Assembly: GCA_965217685.1 (NCBI GenBank)
Contig: CBDCIZ010000003.1
Location: 4,680,468 to 4,744,467 of the forward strand
Direction: 5' to 3'
Length of the DNA: 64,000 nucleotides
Origin: Aurantimonas sp965217685
GTDB lineage: Bacteria > Pseudomonadota > Alphaproteobacteria > Rhizobiales > Rhizobiaceae
Shown here: piece after piece, positions 52,836 to 62,800 of the stretch
Layout of the letters: each line of letters starts with the position of its first letter
Numbering within the stretch: position 1 is the first letter of the stretch
The notes under the pieces: model-generated
What the model saw: the letters and a program-made list of their open reading frames with translations, nothing else
Database searches by the model: none
What the model was told of the DNA's origin: nothing
Position numbers and translations under genes: made by a program

Positions 52836-55244
52836 ATGGCCAGGTCGACCGCAATGTGGCGCAGCGCGCTGTTGATGACAGCACTCACAACTACCGGCTG
52901 GGTTGGGTCGACCACCGTCCAGGCGGCGCCCAGCAAGGCCGACAAAGTTGTCGATGCGCTTTACAAGGATGCGCGTGCACCGGTCCCCGTGCGGGTCGAA
53001 GATCTTTTGAAGCGCATGACGCTTGAAGAGAAGGTCGCGCAATTACTCACGGTCTGGGACAACAAGAAGAAGATATTCGACAGCAATAACGAATTTGCCC
53101 CGGCGAAGATGGCGGGGCTATATCCGAATGGTATCGGTCAGTTTGCACGGCCATCCGACGCGCAAGGGGCCGGGTCACCGCGCCTGATACCCAGCCGTGA
53201 TGCGCGAGCGACCGTCCGGCTGGTCAACGCCATGCAGCGTTACGCCCTGACGCAGACGAGATTGGGCATACCGATCCTGTTTCATGAAGAGGGGCTGCAT
53301 GGCTATGCCGCGCTCGGCGCCACCAGCTTTCCGGTGCCAATTGCGCTCGCCTCCAGTTGGAACCCGGACCTCATCCGCCGGGCGAACGAAGTCACCGCGC
53401 GCGAGATGAGCGCGCGGGGCGTGTCACTGGCGCTGAGTCCGGTGGTGGATATCGCGCGTGATCCTCGATGGGGCAGGATCGAGGAGACGTTCGGCGAGGA
53501 TCCCTATCTGGTTGGCGAGATGGGCGTGGCCGCTGTCGAGGGACTGGAAGGCATGGGCCGGCCCGAGATGCTGCCGGTGAGCAAGGTCTTCGCCACGCTC
53601 AAACACCTGACCGGGCACGGGCAACCCGAAAGCGGAACGAATGTGGGGCCGGCGCAGATTTCGGAACGTGAAGTGCGCGAGAATTTCCTGCCGCCGTTCG
53701 AGGCGGCGATCCGGCGGGCGCGCCCCGGTGCGGTGATGCCTTCCTATAATGAAATCGATGGCATCCCGTCGCATTCCAGCACATGGCTGCTGCGCGATGT
53801 GCTGCGCGGAGAGTGGGGTTTCGACGGCGCGATTGTCAGTGACTATTCGGCGATCGACCAGTTGGCCGATCTGCACCACGTTGCCCATGACCACGCGGAA
53901 GCGGCTCGACTGGCATTGGCGGCCGGCGTGGATAGTGATCTGCCGGAAGGAGACAGCTACGGCACGCTGACCCAGCAGGTAAAGTCCGGCAAGGTGCCGG
54001 TGGCGATGGTCGATGAAGCGGTCCGCAAGATGCTGGAGTTGAAGTTCCGCGCGGGTCTGTTCGATCGCCCATACGCCGATGCCGATGCGGCCGTCCGGAT
54101 CACCAACAGCACCGATGCGCGCGGGATCGCCCGACTGGCGGCAGCGCAGTCGATAGTGTTGTTGAAGAACGATGGGACGCTGCCACTGGCGATGCCCAAA
54201 ACGGGGTCGGCCAAGCCGACAATCGCGGTCATCGGGCCTAATGCAGCGGTAGCTCGCCTGGGCGGTTATTACGGTCAGCCACCCGTTACGGTTTCACTGC
54301 TGGAAGGCATGAAGGCAAAGCTCGGGGATCGTGCCAATCTCGTTTATTCGCCGGGCGTCAAGATCACCGAGAATGACGACTGGTGGGAGGACAAGGTAGT
54401 GCTGGCCGACCCGGCGGAAAACGCCAGGCGGATCGCAGCAGCGGTCGCGGCGGCCAAGGGAGCGGATACGATCATCCTGGCAATCGGCGATACAGAGCAG
54501 ACCAGTCGTGAGGGATGGGCCGCCAACCATATGGGCGATCGTGCCAGCCTGGACCTGGTCGGGCAGCAGCAGGATCTGTTCGATGCGCTGAAGAAACTCG
54601 GCAAGCCGATCGTCGTGATGATGATCAATGGGCGCCCGTTGTCGATCAACACGATCGCTGAGCAGGCGAATGCGGTCGTCGAGAACTGGTATCTGGGGGA
54701 GCAGGGCGGAACCGCGATGGCCGACATGTTGTTCGGGGACGTGAACCCGGGCGGCAAGCTGCCGGTGACGATTGCGCGTTCGGTCGGGCAACTGCCGATG
54801 TTCTACAATTACAAGCCGTCCGCGCATCGCGGCTATCTGTTCTCGCCCGACACACCGCTTTACCCGTTCGGATGGGGGTTGAGCTATACGCGTTTCACGC
54901 TGGGCCAGCCGAAGCTGTCGTCTGCAATGATCAAGCCTGACGGGAGCGTGCGTGTGTCGGTCGATGTGCGCAACGAGGGGAGGCGTACAGGCGACGAGGT
55001 GGTGCAAATCTATGTGCGCGACAAGGAGAGTTCGGTCACTCGTCCGGTGAAGGAGTTAAAGGCCTTCCGCCGGGTAACGCTCAATCCGGGCGAGAAGCAG
55101 TCCGTCAGTTTCACGCTGGATCACGGCGCGTTCGAGCTTTGGAACCGGCAGATGAAGCGCGTCGTGGAACCCGGCGACTTCGAGATCATGGCGGGCAGTA
55201 GTTCGGCTGACCTTAAAACCGCGATACTGACCATCTCGAAATGA
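52836..55244 (+). CDS. Glycoside hydrolase family 3 (beta-xylosidase/beta-glucosidase)
   Basis: An 802-residue secreted GH3 enzyme. A signal peptide ends near VQAA (about 31). The catalytic TIM-like domain includes ILFHEEGLHGYAA, DIARDPRWGRIEETFGEDP, KHLTGHGQPESGTN and the nucleophile Asp in GAIVSDYSAI. A second alpha/beta domain and a fibronectin-III-like C-terminal domain (GDEVVQIYVRDKESSVTRP) follow. It releases sugar monomers from oligosaccharides in the periplasm; context favours xylo-oligosaccharides. GGGAGAGG precedes the ATG. Confidence 0.92.
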   Translation: MARSTAMWRSALLMTALTTTGWVGSTTVQAAPSKADKVVDALYKDARAPVPVRVEDLLKRMTLEEKVAQLLTVWDNKKKIFDSNNEFAPAKMAGLYPNGIGQFARPSDAQGAGSPRLIPSRDARATVRLVNAMQRYALTQTRLGIPILFHEEGLHGYAALGATSFPVPIALASSWNPDLIRRANEVTAREMSARGVSLALSPVVDIARDPRWGRIEETFGEDPYLVGEMGVAAVEGLEGMGRPEMLPVSKVFATLKHLTGHGQPESGTNVGPAQISEREVRENFLPPFEAAIRRARPGAVMPSYNEIDGIPSHSSTWLLRDVLRGEWGFDGAIVSDYSAIDQLADLHHVAHDHAEAARLALAAGVDSDLPEGDSYGTLTQQVKSGKVPVAMVDEAVRKMLELKFRAGLFDRPYADADAAVRITNSTDARGIARLAAAQSIVLLKNDGTLPLAMPKTGSAKPTIAVIGPNAAVARLGGYYGQPPVTVSLLEGMKAKLGDRANLVYSPGVKITENDDWWEDKVVLADPAENARRIAAAVAAAKGADTIILAIGDTEQTSREGWAANHMGDRASLDLVGQQQDLFDALKKLGKPIVVMMINGRPLSINTIAEQANAVVENWYLGEQGGTAMADMLFGDVNPGGKLPVTIARSVGQLPMFYNYKPSAHRGYLFSPDTPLYPFGWGLSYTRFTLGQPKLSSAMIKPDGSVRVSVDVRNEGRRTGDEVVQIYVRDKESSVTRPVKELKAFRRVTLNPGEKQSVSFTLDHGAFELWNRQMKRVVEPGDFEIMAGSSSADLKTAILTISK

Positions 55245-55364
55245 GCGGCGCGGAGAGGTCTTTGCGCAGGATTGACGACGAACCGGTTCCCGACGCTTCA
55301 GTTGCGGGGATCAGACACACAAATATACCGGGCGCCGGGATGTCAGGCGCCGAAGGAGATAGTG

Positions 55365-56939
55365 ATGATCAACGGTGATGTGCTGGTTGGATCGAGCACC
55401 ATGCAGGGCGATGGCGGAGAGTTTCGCGCTGTCGACGCCGCGACCGGCGGTCAGATCAAGCCGGCGTTCACCGCGGCGTCACGCGAGCAACTGGAACAGG
55501 CTTGTGCGCTGGCGCAGCAGGCATTCGATCCGTACCGTGAGACAACACCCGGCGCGCGGGCGTCGTTTCTGGAAGCGATCGCCGACAACATCATGGGGAT
55601 CGGTGACGAGCTGATTGAGCGCGCCATGCAGGAGAGCGGGCTGCCGCGCGGACGGCTGGAGGGGGAGCGCGGGCGAACCTGCGGCCAGTTGCGTCTGTTC
55701 GCCTCGGTGGTGCGGGCCGGCGACTATCTTGGGGTACGAATCGATCCGGCTCTGCCTGATCGCCAGCCGCTTCCACGCCCCGACCTTCGCCTGCGCAATA
55801 TTCCATTGGGACCGGTGGCGGTGTTCGGCGCGTCGAACTTTCCACTCGCCTTCTCGGTCGCTGGCGGTGACACTGCGTCTGCATTGGCGGCGGGCTGCCC
55901 GGTGATCGCGAAGGCGCATCCTGCGCATCCGGGTACGTCCGAACTGGTCGGACGCGCGGTGCAACAGGCAGTGGCCACATGCGGGCTGCCCGAAGGCGTG
56001 TTTTCGATGGTCCATGACGACGGCCATGCCATCGGCGAAGCGCTGGTGGCGGACCCGCGCATCAAGGCGGTCGGTTTCACCGGCTCCAGGCGCGGCGGAC
56101 TCGCGCTGGTCAAGGTTGCGCAAGGTCGCGCCGAGCCGATCCCCGTCTATGCCGAGATGAGCTCGATCAATCCGGTCATTCTCTTGCCCCATGCGCTTTC
56201 CGATAATGCGGCGGCGACGGCCAAGGCATTTGTCGGCTCACTGACGCTTGGATCGGGACAATTCTGCACCAATCCCGGGTTGGTACTGGCGGTGGAGGGC
56301 GATGCGCTCGATACATTCATCGAGACCGCAGCCGAGGCGGTGAAGCAGATGCCCGCCACGACGATGCTCACACCGGGCATCGCCATAGCCTATCGCGAGG
56401 GTGTAGCGGCACTGAAGGCGTCGGATGTCACGACCGCAGTCGCTCGCGGGCAGGAAGGGCATGATCAGACGTGCCAAGCAGCCTTGTTCGTGACAACCGC
56501 CGATGCGTTTCTGGCAAATCCGGAACTGCAGGATGAGGTATTCGGCGCAGCGTCGGTCATTGTGCGCTGCCCCGATCTGGAGACGATCACGAAGGTCATC
56601 GACGGATTGGAAGGACAGCTGACCGCCGCGATCCACATGACGCAAGCGGACCATGATGCCGTGCGCACGATGCTGCCTCATCTGGAACGGCGGGTCGGGC
56701 GGATATTGGTCAATGGCTTTGGGACCGGGGTCGAGGTGGCGCATGCGATGGTTCATGGCGGACCCTATCCGTCAACGTCGGACCCGCGAACCACATCGGT
56801 CGGAAGCCTGGCAATCAGCCGCTTTGTTCGGCCGGTCTGTTACCAGGACCTGCCCGATGCGCTGCTGCCCGCTGCGCTCAGGGACAGCAACCCACTGGGC
56901 CTCGACCGCATGATCGACGGCAAACCCACCGCCGGCTGA
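55365..56939 (+). CDS. xylA: Alpha-ketoglutaric semialdehyde dehydrogenase
   Basis: A 524-residue ALDH of the 2,5-dioxovalerate dehydrogenase group. Seen are FGASNFPLAFSVAGGDTASAL, VGFTGSRRGG, AEMSSINPV (general base) and the catalytic Cys in GSGQFCTNPG. It oxidises alpha-ketoglutaric semialdehyde to alpha-ketoglutarate, the last Weimberg step, directly using the xylX product. Start 55365 has AAGGAG at good spacing; a frame from 55272 has no support. It follows GH3 by 120 bases with no operator seen in that gap, so it probably reads through from the GH3 promoter. The symbol xylA is the Caulobacter usage, not xylose isomerase. Confidence 0.87.
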   Translation: MINGDVLVGSSTMQGDGGEFRAVDAATGGQIKPAFTAASREQLEQACALAQQAFDPYRETTPGARASFLEAIADNIMGIGDELIERAMQESGLPRGRLEGERGRTCGQLRLFASVVRAGDYLGVRIDPALPDRQPLPRPDLRLRNIPLGPVAVFGASNFPLAFSVAGGDTASALAAGCPVIAKAHPAHPGTSELVGRAVQQAVATCGLPEGVFSMVHDDGHAIGEALVADPRIKAVGFTGSRRGGLALVKVAQGRAEPIPVYAEMSSINPVILLPHALSDNAAATAKAFVGSLTLGSGQFCTNPGLVLAVEGDALDTFIETAAEAVKQMPATTMLTPGIAIAYREGVAALKASDVTTAVARGQEGHDQTCQAALFVTTADAFLANPELQDEVFGAASVIVRCPDLETITKVIDGLEGQLTAAIHMTQADHDAVRTMLPHLERRVGRILVNGFGTGVEVAHAMVHGGPYPSTSDPRTTSVGSLAISRFVRPVCYQDLPDALLPAALRDSNPLGLDRMIDGKPTAG

Positions 56940-56976
56940 CCCGTGTCGGCCCCCCCACCGCATTTACCGCCTGACG

Positions 56977-56990
56977 TGATGGCGTTACCA
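56977..56990. promoter_or_regulatory. LacI-family operator upstream of the cupin-like gene
   Basis: On the minus strand this reads TGGTAACGCCATCA, 12 of 14 bases identical to the xylX operator. It lies 60 bases before the cupin-like gene and suggests that gene is a separately controlled member of the regulon. Confidence 0.6.
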
Positions 56991-57049
56991 GCTCAAAACA
57001 GAAAAGCTGAGCGCGGCGGATAGCACCGCGACCAATTGAAAGGCATGTC

Positions 57050-58057
57050 ATGACCGGACCCGGCGCGATAGCAGAGCGCGATGCGGTCGATCCGGAAACC
57101 TTTGAGCGTGAGGTCGCATCGGCCTTCTCCCCCGTCGTGTTGCGTGGTCAGGCGGCGCAGTGGCCGGCGGTGGCGGCGGGGCGTCGGGGCAATGCCGCGA
57201 TGGCCGCATACATGGATCGCTTTCAACCGGGAAAGCCCGCCGAGGTATTGATCGGTCCGCCTGCGATCGGCGGCCGCTTTTTCTACAGCGACGACATGTG
57301 CGGCTTCAATTTCAAGCGCGAGCAGGTGCCGCTTCGCATGCTCGTGGCCGAACTGATGAAGATGGCGGATGTCGATGAACCGCATGCGCTCTACGCCAGC
57401 GCGGCGACAGCGGACGAGCATATGCCGGGCTGGGCCGCAGAGAACCGGCTGGGCTTGCCGGCACCGGGCGCGCAGGCACGGCTCTGGATCGGGAATGCGA
57501 CGCAAGTGTCGACGCACTATGACGTGTCGCCCAACGTCGCGGTGGTGGTGGCGGGACGCCGTCGCTTCACGCTTTTTCCGCCCGAGCAGTTGGCAAACCT
57601 CTACGTCGGACCGATCGATCGCACCATGGCCGGTCCGCCCGTCAGCATGGTTGATCCGCTAGCTCCCGATCTGGAGCGCTATCCTCGCTTTGCCGAGGCG
57701 CTGGAAAGTGCGCTGAGCGCCGAGCTGGGACCTGGAGACGCACTCTTCATTCCTGCGATCTGGTGGCATCATGTCAACGCGATCGACACCTTCAACGTGC
57801 TGGTCAATTACTGGTGGGCTTATGACAGCAGCGCGACTCCGTTCATCGCCATGGTCCATGCGATGATGAGCGTCCGGGACCTGCCGCTTCCTGAAAAACA
57901 GGCATGGAAGGCCTGGTTCGACCATTATGTCTTCGCCGAGGACGCAGACCGCGTCGCCGATCACCTGCCCGAGGCCGTGCGGGGCCCGCTGGGGCCGGCG
58001 AGCAGGGAGCGGACCGAGCGCCTGCGCGCTTTTGTCGTCGGATCACTGCAGCGCTGA
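57050..58057 (+). CDS. Cupin-like (JmjC/Cupin_8) protein
   Basis: A 335-residue cupin_8/JmjC-type protein. The iron motif looks like HYDVSPNVAVVVAGRRRF (HxD) with a distal His in ALFIPAIWWHHVNAI. Members often are 2-oxoglutarate oxygenases acting on proteins or small molecules; genes of this kind commonly accompany TonB receptors and flavin halogenases in sphingomonads and Caulobacter. The target is unknown. It is convergent with the halogenase, ten bases apart, and has a LacI operator upstream. Alpha-ketoglutarate, its likely cosubstrate, is the product of the preceding pathway. Confidence 0.82.
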   Translation: MTGPGAIAERDAVDPETFEREVASAFSPVVLRGQAAQWPAVAAGRRGNAAMAAYMDRFQPGKPAEVLIGPPAIGGRFFYSDDMCGFNFKREQVPLRMLVAELMKMADVDEPHALYASAATADEHMPGWAAENRLGLPAPGAQARLWIGNATQVSTHYDVSPNVAVVVAGRRRFTLFPPEQLANLYVGPIDRTMAGPPVSMVDPLAPDLERYPRFAEALESALSAELGPGDALFIPAIWWHHVNAIDTFNVLVNYWWAYDSSATPFIAMVHAMMSVRDLPLPEKQAWKAWFDHYVFAEDADRVADHLPEAVRGPLGPASRERTERLRAFVVGSLQR

Positions 58058-58066
58058 CCCTGCGTC

Positions 58067-59569
58067 TCAGCTTGCGCAATGCCGGGCAATGAAGGCCGCT
58101 TGGTCAGGCATGTGCGCGGCCGAATTGGCAATCGTCTCACGAATATGGGCGAGACGGGCGCGCGTTTCGTCCACGCTCATCGTGTCGGCGACAGGATCGT
58201 GTGAAGCAGCGGCGAGCCCTTGTCCCTGCATGACCGCGAACCAGCTCGTCTCGTTGAATAATTCGTCGTCGTCGCGAAAGGTGCGGCCATGTTCGGCAAA
58301 GACGCGCATCTTCTCCATCAGTCGCTCGGGCACATCCATCGTGCGGCAATGGTTCCAGAAGGGCGAATCATCACGCGTGGTTGCCCTGTAATGCAGGATC
58401 AGAAAATCACGGATCTGCTCATATTCGCGTGTCAGGGTCTGGTTATAGCGCGCAATCGTGGCCGGCGCGAAGCCCAGGTCGGGAAACATGCTCATCAAAC
58501 GCGCGAGGCTGTTTTGTATGAGCCATATGCTGGTCGACTCCAGCGGTTCCATGAAGCCCGAGCAAAGCCCGATCGCCACGCAATTCTTCTTCCAGAACGC
58601 GCGGCGATGCCCGGTTCTGAACGCGATGGCGCGTGGCTCCGCGATCGCCGGACCATCGAGGTTCGCTAGCAATGTCGCCGTCGCTTCGTCCTCACTGACA
58701 TGACGCGTCGAGAAGACATATCCGTTGCCGGTGCGATGCTGCAGCGGGATGCGCCACTGCCACCCGGCGCCGCGTGCGGTTGCGCGCGTGAAAGGACGCA
58801 GCGGCGTCGTCCGCTCGCATGGTACGGCAATCGCGCGGTCGCAGGGCAGCCACTGCGACCAGTCGTTATAGCCCGCGTGCAGCGCCTCCTCGATCACCAG
58901 ACCGCGAAAGCCCGAACAGTCGATGAACAGGTCGCCCTCGATCCGCGTGCCGTCCGCCAGCATTACCGCTTCGACAAAACCATCCTCGGGGCGAAGCAGC
59001 ACCTGTTCGATCCGTCCTTCGCGGCGCTCGACCCCGCGCGCTTCGGCGTAGTGCCGCAGGAACGCGGCATAGAGGCCGGCGTCGAAGTGAAAGGCATAGG
59101 CGATTTGCGAAAGGGGTGAATTGCCGTTGTCGATCGGGCGCATGAATCGACCCGCCTCGCTCGCCAGCGCCTGAAGCGAATATTCCTCGATTCGAGCAGG
59201 ATCGCCGAGCTGGCGAAGACGTAGCCAATAGGCGTGGAAGGACACGCCCTGCAGATCGATGCCGAACTTGCCGAAGGGGTGGAAATATCTTTCGCCGATC
59301 CGGCCCCAGTCGACGAACTCGATGCCTAGCTTGAAGCTGCCTTTCGTCTGACGAATGAAATCATTTTCATCGATCCCGAGCATCCGGTTGAAGATCGCCA
59401 TCTTTGGAATCGTGGCCTCACCCACACCGATGGTGCCGATCGCATCGGACTCGACCAAGGTCACCTGCACTGATTGCGGCCCCAGCAGTCGCGCGAAGGT
59501 GGCGGCCGCCATCCATCCCGCAGTGCCACCGCCAACGATGACGATGTGGCGGATCGCCCTGTCGGTCAT
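58067..59569 (-). CDS. Flavin-dependent tryptophan halogenase family protein
   Basis: A 500-residue member of the tryptophan halogenase family. The FAD motif is GGGTAGWMAA (13-22), the halogenase WxWxIP motif is W270-Q-W-R-I-P275, the active-site Lys is Lys80 (GSFKLGIEF), and the Glu-bearing GFMEPLESTSIW is present. In known enzymes reduced flavin and chloride or bromide form HOX, which the Lys delivers to an indole or other ring. The natural substrate of carbohydrate-linked members is not established. It is divergent from the TonB receptor across a gap with two LacI-type sites. Confidence 0.9.
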   Translation of the reverse strand: MTDRAIRHIVIVGGGTAGWMAAATFARLLGPQSVQVTLVESDAIGTIGVGEATIPKMAIFNRMLGIDENDFIRQTKGSFKLGIEFVDWGRIGERYFHPFGKFGIDLQGVSFHAYWLRLRQLGDPARIEEYSLQALASEAGRFMRPIDNGNSPLSQIAYAFHFDAGLYAAFLRHYAEARGVERREGRIEQVLLRPEDGFVEAVMLADGTRIEGDLFIDCSGFRGLVIEEALHAGYNDWSQWLPCDRAIAVPCERTTPLRPFTRATARGAGWQWRIPLQHRTGNGYVFSTRHVSEDEATATLLANLDGPAIAEPRAIAFRTGHRRAFWKKNCVAIGLCSGFMEPLESTSIWLIQNSLARLMSMFPDLGFAPATIARYNQTLTREYEQIRDFLILHYRATTRDDSPFWNHCRTMDVPERLMEKMRVFAEHGRTFRDDDELFNETSWFAVMQGQGLAAASHDPVADTMSVDETRARLAHIRETIANSAAHMPDQAAFIARHCAS

Positions 59570-59586
59570 CGAGTGAATGCCAAGGA

Positions 59587-59600
59587 TGTTAACGTTACCA
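59587..59600. promoter_or_regulatory. LacI-family operator before the halogenase
   Basis: The minus-strand reading TGGTAACGTTAACA matches the 59780 site in 12 of 14 bases. It is 18 bases upstream of the halogenase start codon, a position that fits direct repression of that gene. Confidence 0.6.
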
Positions 59601-59779
59601 AGCTGCTTCCGCTTGCTGGATTATCCTGTTCATTTGCCTTCCCACCAAGAGCGTATAGCATCAATCGTCACTGGCATCGTGCCAATACTAGAATTGCGCA
59701 CGTTTCTGACGCGCGAAACGGCTATTGCAACGCCTGACCCATGGGAGTACGCGATGTTCGTCAAATGTGCGATGCGTAA

Positions 59780-59793
59780 TGGTAGCGCTAACA
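59780..59793. promoter_or_regulatory. LacI-family operator before the TonB receptor
   Basis: TGGTAGCGCTAACA, 13 of 14 bases identical to the xylX and GH3 operators, 15 bases before the receptor start. It implies that outer-membrane uptake is induced together with xylose catabolism. Confidence 0.8.
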
Positions 59794-59807
59794 GCACATG
59801 GGGAGGA

Positions 59808-62800
59808 ATGATGAAGGTTCCATATGTAAAGGGTGAAGTCACGCTGGCACGCTTGCCGGGCGGCATGATGATGTGCAGCGTCTCCGCGCTGGCCTTGTGC
59901 GCGACGACAGGACAGGCCTTCGCCGTCCCGGTTCCGCAGGAGCAACGCGCTAGCGATGCCGGCGACACCGCGCAAGAGACAACACCGCAAAGTTCGACCA
60001 CCGATCAGCAGGGCAATGCAACATCCGGTACGGCGGAGACGAACTCGGAGACGGCCGGTGCAGCGGGTGACATCATCGTCACGGGCATTCGCCAGAGCCT
60101 GAAGACCGCGCAGTCACTGAAGAAGAACTCCGAAGTCAGCCAGGACTCGATTTCGTCCGAGGACATCGGCTCGTTACCGGACCGGTCCATCACCGAAGCG
60201 TTGCAGCGGGTTCCGGGCGTCTCGATCAACCGTTTCGCGGCCGGCAACGATCCCGACCATTTCTCGGTCCAGGGCAGCGGCGTTGTCGTTCGTGGCCTGA
60301 CCTATACGCGTAGCGAGTTGAACGGCCGCGACACGTTCACCGCCAATAACGGTCGCGGACTGAGCTTTGCGGACGTTCCCGCCGAACTGGTCGGCGGTGT
60401 GGATGTCTTCAAGAGCGCGTCGGCCGACATGATCGAGGGTGGTATCGCCGGCACGATCAACCTGCGCACGCGCGTGCCGTTCGACTCGAATGGGCTTGTC
60501 ATCGCTGGCACGCTCGAGAACAGCTACAGCGATCTCATCAGCAAATCGGCGCCAACAGTCTCCGTCCTGCTCAGTGATCGATGGAGCACTGGCATAGGTG
60601 AATTCGGTCTGCTCGGCTCGTTCGTGCGCTCGCAATTATATGCCCGTGCGGACGCCGTGCAGATCTCCAACTACGGCAATCGCATACTGGCAGCCGATGG
60701 TACGCTATATCGTCCGACCGACATCGATCCGGCAACCGGCGCGGCCTATGCCGGCCAGACCGTCTATGTACCGCGCGGCGCTGTCGCGCGGAGCCAGGAA
60801 TTCGATCGCCTGCGTTACGGCTATTCCGCCGCGGCGCAGTGGCGCAGCAACGATGGGGCGGCGACCGCCACCTTCCAGTTCCTCCGATCGGATTCACGCG
60901 AAGCCTGGACCGAGCACGTTGTCGAGATCGCAACCGACAACGTGACAGCCAATGGCGACTCGCGCCCGCTACCCGGTACGACGTTTAGCTATGACGATCG
61001 CGGGGTCTTCACCGACGGCATATTTACCGGCCCATCGGGAAGCGACGGTAACGGACGTGCCCCGCTGTTCGGACTGCAGAGCAACAATATCGCTCGCAGC
61101 GTCGATCAGCGTTTTATTACCGATGATTATGGCGCCAACTTCAAATGGAAGGTTTCTGACCGGCTTGGGATCAACCTTGACTATCAGCATGTCAAATCGA
61201 CTGTCCGCAATACGGATCTGTCGTTCCTCGCGTCATCGTTTCAGAACGCGGAACTGCATCTGAACGGAGAGAAGGTGCCGACCGTCGACTTCCTGCCCGT
61301 TCAGGCTGGTGCGCAGGGTAATTCAAGCTATTTCCTGCCACCGCATCAGGATTTTCTCGATCCATACAACAGCTACTACCGCGCGGCGATGGACCATCTT
61401 GAGGACAGTGACGGTAACGAAGACGCCGCCAAGGTCGACCTCGATTACTCATTCGGGGACGATAGCTGGATCAACTCGGTTCGTGCCGGTTATCGCTATG
61501 CCGATCGCAAGAATACTGCCCGCTTCTCGACCTATAATTGGGGCGTGTTGAGTGAGATCTGGGGTAATGGCGGACCGGTCTACCTCGACCAGCCGGTTGA
61601 CGGCGTCCAGGGTCGCGAGACCGGCGGCGTTCCCGGTCCACAGGAAGGCTTCTTCTTCGACAATTTCTTCCGCGGCAACACCAATTCTCCCGCGGCTCCC
61701 GGTCGTCCGTTCTATCCGACAGGCTCGATCACCAACTATGATCAGTTTCAAGCCGATGGTCGGTTGATCAACAGTGAGTGGCAAGGTCCGATCAACGGAT
61801 GCGGGACATCGAGCGGCGCCGGTTGGGTGCCACTCGCACAGCGCTGCGGCGTGGTCGCGGGTACGCCTTATATGCCCGGTGAAATCAATCCCGTTACCGA
61901 GACGACGAATTCGGGCTATGCGGAAATTCGTTTCGGCCATTCGCTTGGCGGTGCGCTGAATTTCAACGGCAATGCGGGTTTGCGCTATGTTAATACAAAG
62001 CGCGTTGCGAGCGGCGTTCAGGCGTTTCCGTTTCAGGACATCAATGCGCAATGTACGCCGGGCAGCACGCAGCTTGTCTGCGGTTTGGGCCAGGCTGTTC
62101 TCGATTCGGCAACAGCGTTCCAGAACGGCGTGAACACGCCGATCGCGGCGAAACTGCGCTACGACTATTACCTGCCCAGCGTAAACCTCAAGCTTGAGAC
62201 GGGCGGCGGGCTTCAGTTCAGAGCGGCGTTCAATCAGTCGATCGCGCCACCGGACTTCGGAGTCACGCGCGCCTTCTACAACGTCGCACTCGATGTCTCC
62301 AACACCGTCATTCTAGCCAATGGTGCCCCGACCGCGATCTTCAGCGTGGGAAATCCGTATCTGAAACCAATCAAGGCGGACAATTACGACCTGAGTGCGG
62401 AATGGTATTTCTCGTCGGTCGGATCACTGACACTGGCGCTGTTCAAGAAGGATTTGCACGGCGTCGTGACCAACGGCACGCAAGTCTTGCCATTCACGAA
62501 TGCCGGGCAAACCTTCAACGGGATCGTGACAACGCCGGTCAATTCCGATCAGACCGGGCGGATCAAGGGCCTGGAGGTCGGGTACCAACAGACCTATTCG
62601 TTCCTGCCGGGTTTTTTGAGCGGACTGGGAATGAATGCCAACTTCACCTACGTCGACTCGTCGGGCGTTGCGAACAGTACGCTGAACGCATCGAATCCGA
62701 ACGTGTCGGCGGGCAACATCTCGAATGTCGACACCAGCCGGTTGCCGCTACAGGGTCTGTCCAAATACACGTTCAACATTGTGCCGTTTTATGAGCGGAA

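Noticed and set aside
59577..59807. Extended N terminus for the large TonB receptor
   Set aside because: It would cover both LacI operators and place 77 non-secretory residues before a good signal peptide with a strong ribosome site.
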